Positions 26,546 to 35,246 of a stretch of 64,000 nt of DNA are shown in pieces; position 1 is the first letter of the stretch, and the number at the start of each line of letters is the position of its first letter. This DNA is from Parabacteroides hominis (GTDB lineage: Bacteria; Bacteroidota; Bacteroidia; Bacteroidales; Tannerellaceae), in assembly GCF_014287585.1 (NCBI RefSeq), contig NZ_JACOOJ010000006.1, positions 62,001 to 126,000 of the forward strand, given 5' to 3'. Below the pieces are notes generated by a model. That model worked only from the letters and a program-made list of their open reading frames with translations. It searched no databases and was not told where the DNA came from. The translations under genes were made by a program, and so were the position numbers.

Positions 26546-27351
26546 GGCAATTGCCCCTCCCAGACAAAACAACCGGTAAAGAGGGCTTTGAGGTCGGTTG
26601 CCTCTCTGAACAGTCCGAATACGGAAGAGCCGGAACCGGACATCGAAGCATATACGGCTCCCTTTTCATACAGTGTGTCTTTAATCCCGGCAATGACCGG
26701 ATGCTTCGGGAAGACGCTTTTCTCGAAATCGTTTACCATCAGTTCCCGCCATTCTTCGACCGGTTTGCCGATAATTTCTTTTAAAGAGGTTTCCGGAGCT
26801 TCGGGCGTCACCATCGAATAGGCTTCGGGAGTCGAAACGGCTACATCAGGTTTGACGAGACAGAGGTGATAACCAGCCAACGACAGTTCCACCGGTTCGA
26901 AGATATTTCCCGTGCCCGATGCGAATACCGGCCTATTGCGGATAAAGAACGGGCAGTCCGCCCCGATCGAGGAAGCCAGTTCCTCCAAATCATCCTGTGG
27001 GATATGAAGCCCGCAATAGTCGTTCACCAACTTCAGCATAAAGGCTGCATCAGCCGAACCTCCCCCAAGTCCGGCTCCGAAAGGAATAGCTTTCAGCAGA
27101 TGGACTTCCAGTTCCGGAATTTCATGCCGTGACTTCAGCAGGTTCAGCGCTTTGACAACTAAGTTCTTTTCTGCCGGAGCATCTACCGGAATGCCTGTTT
27201 GCGTGAAAGAGAACCTTCCGGCTCCAACTATTTCCAGCGCGTCTTTCACCGGAATCGGATAGAAAATCGTTTCGATATTATGATAGCCGTCGGGACGTTT
27301 GCTTACGACATTCAGCCCCAGATTTATTTTGGCATTAGGAAAACAGATCAT
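26542..27351 (-). CDS. ispE: 4-diphosphocytidyl-2-C-methyl-D-erythritol kinase
   Basis: A 269-residue GHMP kinase of the MEP isoprenoid pathway. The N-terminus has FPNAKINLGLNVVSKRPDGYHNI, the ATP loop is IPFGAGLGGGSADAAFMLKL, and the C-terminal motif is YASMSGSGSSVFGLF. Normal length. It leads a two- or three-gene minus-strand operon with the methyltransferase. Confidence 0.95.
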   Translation of the reverse strand: MICFPNAKINLGLNVVSKRPDGYHNIETIFYPIPVKDALEIVGAGRFSFTQTGIPVDAPAEKNLVVKALNLLKSRHEIPELEVHLLKAIPFGAGLGGGSADAAFMLKLVNDYCGLHIPQDDLEELASSIGADCPFFIRNRPVFASGTGNIFEPVELSLAGYHLCLVKPDVAVSTPEAYSMVTPEAPETSLKEIIGKPVEEWRELMVNDFEKSVFPKHPVIAGIKDTLYEKGAVYASMSGSGSSVFGLFREATDLKALFTGCFVWEGQLP

Positions 27352-27374
27352 ATCTAATTACTTTTAATGATTGG

Positions 27375-27382
27375 CAAATGTA
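27375..27382 (-). promoter_or_regulatory. -7 promoter box of ispE
   Basis: On the minus strand TACATTTG, 23 bases before the ispE start. It lies outside the inverted repeats at 27479, so ispE does not depend on the segment between them. Confidence 0.5.
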
Positions 27383-27478
27383 AGTATTAATACAAACTTT
27401 TCCATACAAATCATGGGGTAACTGTATTAAATTATGGCTTGTGGAAGGTGAATCTGATAAGTTTGCAGATGGGGAATG

Positions 27479-27751
27479 TTTACTTAGTTCGTTATGAACT
27501 ATGGTTATACTATTGACAAAGATAGTAAATATCCCATAACTGCTTATATATAGTTCCTATTTATCTGGCATTTTATGAGTTTATTTTGCCTGTGAACGGA
27601 TTAGATTATACTTTGAATCTCTGATTATGGTATAAACAGGGGGATCATCCGCTGGCTTTTTATCGCCTTTCTCTTTACTGTAGCCGATTTCAAGAACTAT
27701 ATCAGGCCTTGATTTTGAGTAATCGACTTAGTTCATAACGAACTAAGTAAA
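27479..27751. promoter_or_regulatory. Candidate invertible promoter segment bounded by 23-bp inverted repeats
   Basis: Perfect inverted repeats of 23 bp lie at 27479-27501 and 27729-27751 (core ACTTAGTTCGTTATGAACT and its complement) and enclose 227 bp without a gene. Each arm has an internal GTTC-N5-GAAC dyad. Inside, a perfect -7 box TATCTTTG (27517-27524) faces left, away from the downstream gene. A weaker one (TTTG at 27585 with ATACTTTG at 27608-27615) faces right. This is the layout of the invertible promoters known in Bacteroides and Parabacteroides. The right arm ends 10 bases before the ATG at 27762. No recombinase gene is in the window; in these bacteria such enzymes can act in trans. 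Confidence 0.65.
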
Positions 27752-27761
27752 TTAGATTATC

Positions 27762-28532
27762 ATGGCAAACGAACCTAAAAAGCGCAGTATCACAGGCAAA
27801 TTGGTAGCCAACGTACTGACCGAACGTGAAGACGACTTCACATGTAATGTAACCTATGTGGCAAACCGTTCTATCAAAGACCTTTGCCGGATAAGAGCGG
27901 CCAAAGGGAGCAAGTACACTGCCGCAGAGTATGAGAGCATGTACAACGATCTTGAAGAGACGGCGAAAGAAGAAATGTACTCAGGTTCTACCGTAGAATT
28001 TGGCTTTACGAACAACTCTCTTGGAGTCGACGGGCCGTTTATCGGACCGGGAGCCACTTTTGATCCTGCCAAGAACAAGGTATCCATCCGCAGCACCACC
28101 CGCTCGGTTTTCCGTGAAGATTTGAAGAGTATAAATGTAATCATTTCAGGTATCGAGGAAAATCTCCCTACGATCACCACCGTTACCGATGTCGTGACCG
28201 AAAAGGTCAACTCGCAGCTCACCCCGTTAGGCAACCTCAACGGCGAAGGCAAGCGCGTCAAAGTGGTAGGTTCGGAAGGTTCGATCGTCGGATTCTTCTT
28301 TATCAATGCCGAGACGGAAGAAGAAACTGCCGTTCCGAAAACTTCTATTTCCCGCAACGATCCGTCGTTCTTCTCTTTTACGATTCCACAACTGGCAAAA
28401 GGCTACTACTATCTCGAAATCGCTACCCAATATGGCGGTAACAGTAAAACAGTCCTTAAAGAGGTGCGCCGTAACCGCTTCCCCTATAAGCTGAGAGTTG
28501 GCGAGGATGAGGAAAGACCGGGCGAACTCTGA
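27762..28532 (+). CDS. HU-like domain/DUF4469 type protein
   Basis: A 256-residue protein. About 1-130 resembles the HU/IHF-like DNA-binding fold found at the front of DUF4469 proteins in Bacteroides (ITGKLVANVL..., ESMYNDLEETAKEEMYSGSTVEFGF, then PFIGPGATFDPAKNKVSI). About 150-245 resembles the Ig-like DUF4469 part (KRVKVVGSEGSIVGFFFINAETEE, ISRNDPSFFSFTIPQLAKGYYYLEIATQYGG). There is no signal peptide. The ribosome-binding region lies within the right arm of the inverted repeat and just after it. Function unknown; DNA binding is inferred from the fold resemblance. Confidence 0.7.
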   Translation: MANEPKKRSITGKLVANVLTEREDDFTCNVTYVANRSIKDLCRIRAAKGSKYTAAEYESMYNDLEETAKEEMYSGSTVEFGFTNNSLGVDGPFIGPGATFDPAKNKVSIRSTTRSVFREDLKSINVIISGIEENLPTITTVTDVVTEKVNSQLTPLGNLNGEGKRVKVVGSEGSIVGFFFINAETEEETAVPKTSISRNDPSFFSFTIPQLAKGYYYLEIATQYGGNSKTVLKEVRRNRFPYKLRVGEDEERPGEL

Positions 28533-28544
28533 TGCCCTCTTTTT

Positions 28545-28651
28545 TTACGATGACCGTAACAGAGAGGTTACGGTCATCGTAAAGCCTCTGTTACGACTAT
28601 CGTAACCGGGTTGTTACGATCCCCGTAAAGCCTCTGTTACGATGGCCGTAA
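28545..28651. repeat. Five TTACG-N5-CGTAA dyads with exact 23-bp period
   Basis: Units start at 28545, 28568, 28591, 28614 and 28637. Each is a 15-bp inverted repeat TTACGNNNNNCGTAA followed by an 8-bp spacer (two of the four spacers are AGCCTCTG). Units 1 and 2 are exact reverse complements of each other (TTACGATGACCGTAA and TTACGGTCATCGTAA), so they could also form a hairpin after the upstream stop codon. The array fills the gap between the HU-like gene and the secreted protein gene. Confidence 0.85.
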
Positions 28652-28697
28652 TAAAACAAGTAACACATATTTATAAATTACATAATAATTATAGCGT

Positions 28698-31600
28698 ATG
28701 AAAAATAGGTACTTAAAGAGTTTGACAGCACGTGTGACGATATTGATGCTGTCTTTTTTATGTCTGGCAGGAAGCCAGGGAGCCGGGGCACAAAACCCGA
28801 TGGAGAGAGGGAGCGGCTCTTCCGCCAGTAGTGTTGTGTCGCCACAAAAGCCGGTAATGCCCCGTATGACTAAAAGCGGAGGTAATGCCGTTTCTGTAAA
28901 TGGTACGGAATACGATACCTGGGCAAATGCTGTTGCAGCGATCAATTCAAATGCGACAGAGACTTCGTTCGATATCGTATTGTTGAATCACGTAATGGAT
29001 GCAAAGATAATGCCGTCTAAAGCGTGTACGATTAGCGGAAGTACGTCTTCGATCAATTTCGCCTATATTAATGATGAGAGCTATCTTACGAGAATACAAA
29101 TGTCGGCTCCATTGACATTTAAGAACATTACGCTTCAGATATGGCAGATTGCTTCGAACGGGCATGCGTTAACATTTGACGAAGGAGTCACTGTTGTGAG
29201 CACATATAGGATTGGTAATGAGTATGATGGATATACGACTCTAACAGGTATCCGGAATATCTGGGGAGGAACAGATTCATCGAGCGATGTTGCAAGTTCC
29301 GACATTACGATCAAAAGCGGCCAGTTTGGTTGGATACTTGGCGGCAGCGCTTCTACCGGAGCTGTCACTGGAACTGCTAAAATAACGATGAGTGGCGGAA
29401 CAGTTAACGGATCTATTTTCGGAGGTGGTTATGAAGGTACATGTGGCAATACGGAAGTGAGAATTTCAGGTGGAACATTTATCGGTGAAATATATGGCGG
29501 TGGCGAGTTGGGAACTGTGACCGGAGCTACATATGTAGAAATCGACGACGCTCATATCGTACCCATAGTAATAGACCCTGGAACCTATAGCGGAGGAGGC
29601 ATTTATGGCGGCGGTTTTGGAGAAGTGGCAGAAAGTGACAAAGGAAAAGTCGGCTCTGCACAAGTCCTTATCAAAAGCCTTGCAGAGGATAGCCGTAATG
29701 TAACTGTCTTTGGCGGCGGCCTGTATTCAAATGTAGGAGGAAATACGCAAGTAACGGTCGAAGGAGGAAATATCAATGCCGTCTACGGGGGCGGTTATAA
29801 CTATACCAACACAAGCGGTAGCGTTGCCGGCAATGTAGACGTGCTTATCAAAGGAGGAACGATCGGGACTGTCGGTGCCGCCAGAGGGCAGGAGTCCGGA
29901 AAAGCCGTTCCGGTCAGCGGAAACATGAATATCACAATCGAAGGGGGAGAAGTGACGTATGTGATACAATCGGGCAATGAACCTCATGGAAACGAATATA
30001 AATCTTGTACGTTGACGATCCGGAATACAGGTTCGGAGAGTGCTCCTTTTATGTTGCCGGGGATATATGCTATTACCGATCTCGTACTTGAGAGCTCGAC
30101 TGTGAAACTTAAACCTATTGAGTTGGTTTCGAGTGCTTACAAAGTGCATAGTTTTATTTTGCATAAGGACCATCCGCTAAATATAAGCGGGGATGGGAAA
30201 CTTGTCGGGACCGATATTCTTCTTAATAAGTTCGGGACAGAGAACTTGCCGGAAAACCTCCCGTTGGTAATTGCAAGCAACCTTCCCAAAACTACCACAT
30301 TCGCTAAACATGTGAAGATGGAGAACGGCAATGCCGTTACTATCCCCGTCTACAAAGCCGGAAACACCTATCGCCTGAAAAAAGACAGTGAAACTCTTTA
30401 TACGGTAAACATTACGGAACCGGATCGAAAACTCGGAACTTTGTCTGTTGTGTGGGATAAAGTCAATGGGCAAGATGTCGAGCTGGAAGATGGCGACCAG
30501 GCTCCGGCAAATACTCAGTTGACCGTTACCGTCACCCCGGCGGATGCAGGTATTACTGCTGTTCTCAAAAACAACGGTCAAACGATAACGAGCGGCGAAA
30601 AACTGACCTTGTCCGCTGATGCCGATATAACGGTGGAAACAGAAGTCCAACCGTTGGATTTGTCCCTGCGGAGCAATGATGTCACGATCTCGAAAGATGG
30701 TGATGATTGGAAATATACGGAAGCCGCCATTACAAAAACCGCTACGGCAGCAACCTCTTTCAACGGTACAATCAAGAACACTCTTGCCGATGGCAAACGC
30801 ATGTTGATCGATAACACCGCACAGGGTGTTTTGATCTTTGAGAGCGCAAAGATCAACTCGACATCGATCGCGGCTCCGGCATTGACAATCGAGAACGGAG
30901 CGAACGTTTCCTTCAGCGGCAGCTTGGAAGTAAAGACAGGCAATGCCGACCAATACGGTATCCGGAACGAAGGAAGCCTGACCATTGCAGGTGCATCGAC
31001 AACGATCACATCGACCAATACGAATGGAGGTAGCGATAAAGGAATCCAAGTTGGCAATAGCGCGGTCATTGTGTCTGAGACAGGCACTACTCTTACCACT
31101 TCCGGCCTGAGTAATGAAGGGACTGTTGTCGTGAAAGAGGGTGCTGAGGCCAAGACCGAAGGAGGAGAGGATTTGCAAAAGACCTACTTGGTTACGGTCG
31201 CTGATCCGGGCAACGGCCATACCTTTACGGTAAAAGCCGGAGATATCGAAATCAAGTCTAACGACAAAGTAGCCGATAAGACGGTATTGGCAGTCCTGGC
31301 AACCCCGGCAGGCGGCTATCGGTTGGAAACGATCACCGCCACTCCCAAAGATGGCCAGGCTGTGGCATTGGCAAACAACGGAACCTATGTGATGCCTGAA
31401 AATGAAGTGACCTTCAAGGCTACCTTCAAAAGCACGTATGTTCCGCCTGTCCCGACTTACTATACCGTTACCCTCCCCGAAGTGGAAGGAGTCACCACCG
31501 ATCCGAAAGCCGGTACGCGGACCGTCGAGGAAGGCTATTCGTTCAGCTTTGCCCTGACGCTTCATGAAGGTTACGAAAACTCCCGGCCAGTAGTAAAAGC

Positions 31601-31925
31601 CAACGGAGCAGTAGTGGAACCCCGTGAAAGCGACGGTAAATACATCATTCGGAATATAGAGGAAGATATAGAAATAACGATCGAAGGCATCATAAAAGAC
31701 GATCCGACGGGCAATGCGACGATTGAAGGAGAGGTCAAGGTTCAGGTTATCGGTTCAACCTTGCATATCTACCTCCCGAAAGCAGAAACCGTCAGTGTCT
31801 ATACGCTTTCCGGACTTCTTTACGGGCAACAGGATTTATCCGCAGGAAGTACACAGATACAATTGGGCAGAGGCATGTATCTTGTGAAGATCGGAGGGAA
31901 GACATATAAGATCGTAATCCGGTAA
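28698..31925 (+). CDS. Large secreted beta-helix surface protein with repeat domains and C-terminal sorting-like tail
   Basis: A 1075-residue protein with a signal peptide (about 1-32, ending GSQGAGAQ). About 60-140 begins like a pectate-lyase-superfamily fold. About 170-440 carries repeated turns of the type SGGTVNGSIFGGGYEG, each turn ending in a Gly triplet, which indicates a right-handed beta-helix. A second parallel-helix-like region is at about 660-860. Bacterial repeat-type (InlB-like) domains follow near 560-640, 870-945 and 950-1030. The last 60 residues (VSVYTLSGLLYGQQ ... RGMYLVKIGGKTYKIVIR) look like a DUF6383/Por-type secretion tail, which suggests surface export. Ligand unknown. 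The gene lies downstream of the candidate invertible promoter. Confidence 0.8.
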   Translation: MKNRYLKSLTARVTILMLSFLCLAGSQGAGAQNPMERGSGSSASSVVSPQKPVMPRMTKSGGNAVSVNGTEYDTWANAVAAINSNATETSFDIVLLNHVMDAKIMPSKACTISGSTSSINFAYINDESYLTRIQMSAPLTFKNITLQIWQIASNGHALTFDEGVTVVSTYRIGNEYDGYTTLTGIRNIWGGTDSSSDVASSDITIKSGQFGWILGGSASTGAVTGTAKITMSGGTVNGSIFGGGYEGTCGNTEVRISGGTFIGEIYGGGELGTVTGATYVEIDDAHIVPIVIDPGTYSGGGIYGGGFGEVAESDKGKVGSAQVLIKSLAEDSRNVTVFGGGLYSNVGGNTQVTVEGGNINAVYGGGYNYTNTSGSVAGNVDVLIKGGTIGTVGAARGQESGKAVPVSGNMNITIEGGEVTYVIQSGNEPHGNEYKSCTLTIRNTGSESAPFMLPGIYAITDLVLESSTVKLKPIELVSSAYKVHSFILHKDHPLNISGDGKLVGTDILLNKFGTENLPENLPLVIASNLPKTTTFAKHVKMENGNAVTIPVYKAGNTYRLKKDSETLYTVNITEPDRKLGTLSVVWDKVNGQDVELEDGDQAPANTQLTVTVTPADAGITAVLKNNGQTITSGEKLTLSADADITVETEVQPLDLSLRSNDVTISKDGDDWKYTEAAITKTATAATSFNGTIKNTLADGKRMLIDNTAQGVLIFESAKINSTSIAAPALTIENGANVSFSGSLEVKTGNADQYGIRNEGSLTIAGASTTITSTNTNGGSDKGIQVGNSAVIVSETGTTLTTSGLSNEGTVVVKEGAEAKTEGGEDLQKTYLVTVADPGNGHTFTVKAGDIEIKSNDKVADKTVLAVLATPAGGYRLETITATPKDGQAVALANNGTYVMPENEVTFKATFKSTYVPPVPTYYTVTLPEVEGVTTDPKAGTRTVEEGYSFSFALTLHEGYENSRPVVKANGAVVEPRESDGKYIIRNIEEDIEITIEGIIKDDPTGNATIEGEVKVQVIGSTLHIYLPKAETVSVYTLSGLLYGQQDLSAGSTQIQLGRGMYLVKIGGKTYKIVIR

Positions 31926-31926
31926 C

Positions 31927-32024
31927 AAAAAAAGAGACTGTGTCAAAATAACCTTGTTTCCACGCTTGGCTCTCATAGCCGTCAAGCGCGGGAACAAGGT
32001 TATTTTGACACAGTCTCTTTTTTT
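31927..32024. terminator. Very long bidirectional hairpin terminator
   Basis: Arms of over 30 bases (AAAAAAAGAGACTGTGTCAA ... and its complement ... TGACACAGTCTCTTTTTTT) pair, with an inner CGCTTG/CAAGCG extension. A-run and T-run at the two ends make it a terminator in both directions between convergent genes. The TGTGTCAAAAT segment is shared with the hairpin at 51140. Confidence 0.85.
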
Positions 32025-32030
32025 CTCTTC

Positions 32031-33473
32031 TTATCTCTGTCCTTCGCCGATCATCTCTTCTGCCAGTACTTTGTCGGCATCTTTTTGGATGTTAGGAAGT
32101 TCCAGGCCGTAACCTTTGATGCGGTCTTCACGTTTCAGCAACAGGGAGATCACAAGAGCTAAAACACCGAAGCAGGTGAAGATCAACATCGGGATCGTAT
32201 AGTCGTATGTCGGTTTACCGTTGATCTCTCCGGTGATGCAGTATGCATCCAATACGATACCGATCATATACGGAACGCCCATCAGTCCCCAGTTTTGTAC
32301 CCAGAATATCAGAGCATAGGCAGTCCCTAATTTGTTTTCCGGAATGATCTTCGGAACGGAAGGCCACATGGCGGAAGGAACCAGTGAGAAGGCGATACCT
32401 AACAGCAAGATCAGTCCTAAGGCTATCAACCAGTTGTTCAACATCGGGATGGAGAAAGTCAAGTGAATAAATATCAACATGATGGAGCCGATAATCATGA
32501 TAGTAGCACCTTTGCCTTTGCGGTCGTACAAGTTCCCGAAGAACGGGGTCAAGAGGATATTACCGAATGGCAGCAAAGCCGGAATGACACCGGACCATTC
32601 CGGATCGATACCGAACTTGTTGATCATAAGGTTCGGAGCATATTTCAGGAAGGGGAAGACTGCCGAATAGAATAAAACGCAAAGGAGCGCCATATACCAA
32701 AAGCCCTTTAACGTGATAATATCCAGGATATCGCTGAAACGGAACGGTTCTTCTGCCTCTTCTTCCCCGGTAGCACCGGCGGCGTCTTCCGCGTCGCGCT
32801 TCTTGTCCATGACAACGAATACGATGAAGGACAGCAGGCCGATGCAAAGTAAAATCAAACCGATGAAGATCGGCATGCTGATGGAGTTACCGAACGCACG
32901 GCTCAACAAAGGCGTAACACCGATTGCCAAACCTGTACCGATACGGGCACAAGCCATTTCCAGCCCCATTGCCAATGCCATCTCTTTTCCTTTGAACCAC
33001 TTTACGATGATCTTCGAAACGGTGATACCGGCAATCTCGATGCCGACGCCGAACAAGGCGTATCCTAATGAAGCGACCACCAGCGGATATCCGTATTCCG
33101 TACCGAAAACGGCAACGGTTGCGCCGTCGAAGTTATGTGATATGCCGAACCATTTGATAAACACACCGACGAGCATGATGCTGGTTGCCATCAAACCGGT
33201 GAAACGTACGCCCATCTTGTCCAGGATCATACCTCCGAAGATAAGCATCAGGAAGAATACGTTGAACCAACCGTAGGCGCTGGTAAATTTGCCGTATTCA
33301 TTGGCTGTCCATCCTAATCCGCCACCTTCGACCGGTGTTTGTAATAAGTCCTGTAGCGGAGCCATCATATCCGTGATGAAGTATCCGCAGAGCATTGTGA
33401 ATGCAACGAGCGCCAGTACGGACCATCTCGCCGTCTTCGATTCGCTCAGTTTTCTCTGAATTTGTTCTGTCAT
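32031..33473 (-). CDS. Major facilitator superfamily transporter
   Basis: A 480-residue, 12-segment MFS transporter with a cytoplasmic, acidic central loop (DAAGATGEEEAEEPF) between segments 6 and 7. The loop after segment 2 has the MFS signature form GGMILDKMGVRFTG. Substrate unknown; overall similarity is to the nitrate/oxalate-formate type MFS group rather than to drug pumps. It is 21 bases downstream of folC on the same strand. Confidence 0.85.
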   Translation of the reverse strand: MTEQIQRKLSESKTARWSVLALVAFTMLCGYFITDMMAPLQDLLQTPVEGGGLGWTANEYGKFTSAYGWFNVFFLMLIFGGMILDKMGVRFTGLMATSIMLVGVFIKWFGISHNFDGATVAVFGTEYGYPLVVASLGYALFGVGIEIAGITVSKIIVKWFKGKEMALAMGLEMACARIGTGLAIGVTPLLSRAFGNSISMPIFIGLILLCIGLLSFIVFVVMDKKRDAEDAAGATGEEEAEEPFRFSDILDIITLKGFWYMALLCVLFYSAVFPFLKYAPNLMINKFGIDPEWSGVIPALLPFGNILLTPFFGNLYDRKGKGATIMIIGSIMLIFIHLTFSIPMLNNWLIALGLILLLGIAFSLVPSAMWPSVPKIIPENKLGTAYALIFWVQNWGLMGVPYMIGIVLDAYCITGEINGKPTYDYTIPMLIFTCFGVLALVISLLLKREDRIKGYGLELPNIQKDADKVLAEEMIGEGQR

Positions 33474-33494
33474 GATATTTGTTTTTGAATTATG

Positions 33495-34802
33495 TTATTT
33501 GTTTTCTTTGAGGAACAAGGGCAGGGCATCTGCAACGATAAACGTGCTGCCGCCAATAAAGATCATATCGTCCTGTCCGGCACGTGCCAGTGCCTTTTCT
33601 ACTGCTTCCGGTACGGAGTTGCAGACTACGCCCGACAGTCCGTGGCTTGCGGCCAGTGCGGCAAAGTCTTCCGCAGGCATTGCCCGCTGTACGGAGGCTT
33701 GGGTGAAGAAATAGAATGCCTCTTTCGGCATCAGTTCCAATACGCCGTTGATGTCTTTGTCGTTTACCATGCCGACAATCATATAGAGATGTTTGTGATA
33801 TTTCAGTTCTTCTTCCAGTTGGATTTGCAAATATTGCCAGCCCCCGACGTTGTGCCCGGTGTCGCATGCGACTTTCGGGTTTTGCTGTAAAACCTGCCAG
33901 CGTCCCATCAGTCCGGTCAACTCGACCACATGTTCGAATCCTTCCCGTATCGCTTCGACCGGAATGTCTGCGCCGGCTGCGTTCAGCAAGTTGATGGCTC
34001 CCAATACGGTAGTGGCATTCCTGAACTGCACGACGCCACCCAGTTCACCGAATAGCTGCCCGTATTCCGCAGAATCCAGATACCATTCGCCCGTATCCAT
34101 CAGATACGATTCTTTCAGCAGCCCTTCGTCCTGGGCGAAATAAACCAATGTGCCGGCTTTGACAGCTGCATCTGCAAAAACTTGTGCCACGCTGTGCCGG
34201 TCTACTTCGCCGATCAGTGCCGGAACATCTTTCTTGATGATACCGGCTTTCTCAAATGCAATCTTTTCGACCGTATCTCCCAAGAACTGGGTATGGTCCA
34301 GACTGATGTTCGTGATGATGCTCAGGATAGGAGTGATGATATTGGTGCTGTCTAACCGTCCGCCCATGCCTACTTCGATAACGGCATAATCCACCTGCTC
34401 GGCACGGAAATAGTCGAATGCCATGCTGGAAGTCAGTTCGAAGAAGGAAGGTTGGAGAGGCTCGAAGAAGGAACGGTTGCGTTCTACAAAATCCATAACG
34501 TATTCCTTAGGGATCTTTTGGCCGTTTACCCGGATTCGTTCGCGGAAATCGATCAGGTGCGGGGAGGTGTAAAGCCCGACTTTATATCCCGACTGGCGCA
34601 GGATCGCGGCTAACAGGTGGCTGACGGAGCCCTTGCCGTTTGTGCCTGCAACGTGTATTGTTTTGTATGCTTTATGCGGATTGCCTAAATGGTCGTCCAG
34701 CGCGATGCTGGTTCCTAATCCGGGTTTGTAAGCTGAAGGTCCGGCATTCTGAAAAACAGGAATACTGGTATATAGATAGTGTAGCGTCTCTTCGTATGTC
34801 AT
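33495..34802 (-). CDS. folC: Folylpolyglutamate synthase/dihydrofolate synthase
   Basis: A 435-residue Mur-ligase-fold enzyme that adds glutamate to folates. The start at 34802 (MTYEETLHYLYTSIPVFQN) is the conserved family N-terminus; a further upstream start would add 12 unrelated residues. ATP loop GTNGKGSVSHLLAAILRQSG, then YTSPHLIDFRERIRVNG, VEVGMGGRLDSTNII-like segment (IEVGMGGRLDSTNIITP) and the C-terminal DTGHNVGGWQYL. Normal length. Confidence 0.94.
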   Translation of the reverse strand: MTYEETLHYLYTSIPVFQNAGPSAYKPGLGTSIALDDHLGNPHKAYKTIHVAGTNGKGSVSHLLAAILRQSGYKVGLYTSPHLIDFRERIRVNGQKIPKEYVMDFVERNRSFFEPLQPSFFELTSSMAFDYFRAEQVDYAVIEVGMGGRLDSTNIITPILSIITNISLDHTQFLGDTVEKIAFEKAGIIKKDVPALIGEVDRHSVAQVFADAAVKAGTLVYFAQDEGLLKESYLMDTGEWYLDSAEYGQLFGELGGVVQFRNATTVLGAINLLNAAGADIPVEAIREGFEHVVELTGLMGRWQVLQQNPKVACDTGHNVGGWQYLQIQLEEELKYHKHLYMIVGMVNDKDINGVLELMPKEAFYFFTQASVQRAMPAEDFAALAASHGLSGVVCNSVPEAVEKALARAGQDDMIFIGGSTFIVADALPLFLKENK

Positions 34803-34944
34803 GCTGTTAGAATTTATGTCTCGCAAAGTTAGGTACAAATATTTTAGGAAAAAAGGAATTGCTTAAAATACTACTTTATCGACTTGAATGCGGAAAGCTT
34901 TTCATTCAAGACGTTTCTTGCGGATGTTCAGCTATCAAAAACAA

Positions 34945-34975
34945 GAAAAGGATACCCGAAACGGATATCCTTTTC
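34945..34975 (-). terminator. Hairpin after the RNA-binding protein gene
   Basis: GAAAAGGATA pairs with TATCCTTTTC around an 11-base loop, between the RRM gene stop and the folC start. Confidence 0.55.
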
Positions 34976-35000
34976 AATTTAGCTTTTATAATTCAGTGAA

Positions 35001-35246
35001 TTAATTTCTTGGGAGTGCTTCTTTTACAACCATAGGACGGCCTTCGTATGTAGCTCCGTTCAATTCTCTGATTGCATTTTGTGCTTCTGAAACTTCCGGC
35101 ATTTCGATGAATGCAAAACCTTTAGATCTTCTTGTGTCGCGATCAATAATAAGTTTTACTGAATCAACTGTTCCGAACTCTTCCATTACTTCTCTCAAAT
35201 CCGATTCCTTAACATTGTAGCTAAGGTTACCAATATACATGTTCAT
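35001..35246 (-). CDS. RNA-binding protein with one RRM domain
   Basis: An 81-residue protein consisting of a single RNA recognition motif. RNP2 is MYIGNLSYNV at the N-terminus and RNP1 is KGFAFIEM near residue 45. Such small glycine-poor RRM proteins are abundant in Bacteroidetes, where they act as global RNA-binding proteins in place of Hfq or cold-shock proteins. It has a long leader (about 140 nt) upstream. Confidence 0.92.
   Translation of the reverse strand: MNMYIGNLSYNVKESDLREVMEEFGTVDSVKLIIDRDTRRSKGFAFIEMPEVSEAQNAIRELNGATYEGRPMVVKEALPRN

Noticed and set aside
27479..27751. Insertion sequence remnant
   Set aside because: Inverted repeats enclose only 227 bp with promoter boxes and no transposase fragment; no flanking target duplication seen.
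28545..28651. CRISPR array
   Set aside because: Period of 23 bp with 8-bp partly identical spacers and dyad units; no cas genes and spacers far too short.
30177..31565. 462-codon minus-strand frame opposite the secreted protein gene
   Set aside because: Cys/Arg/Phe/Ile-rich shadow of the coding strand; the plus frame has a signal peptide and clear domains.
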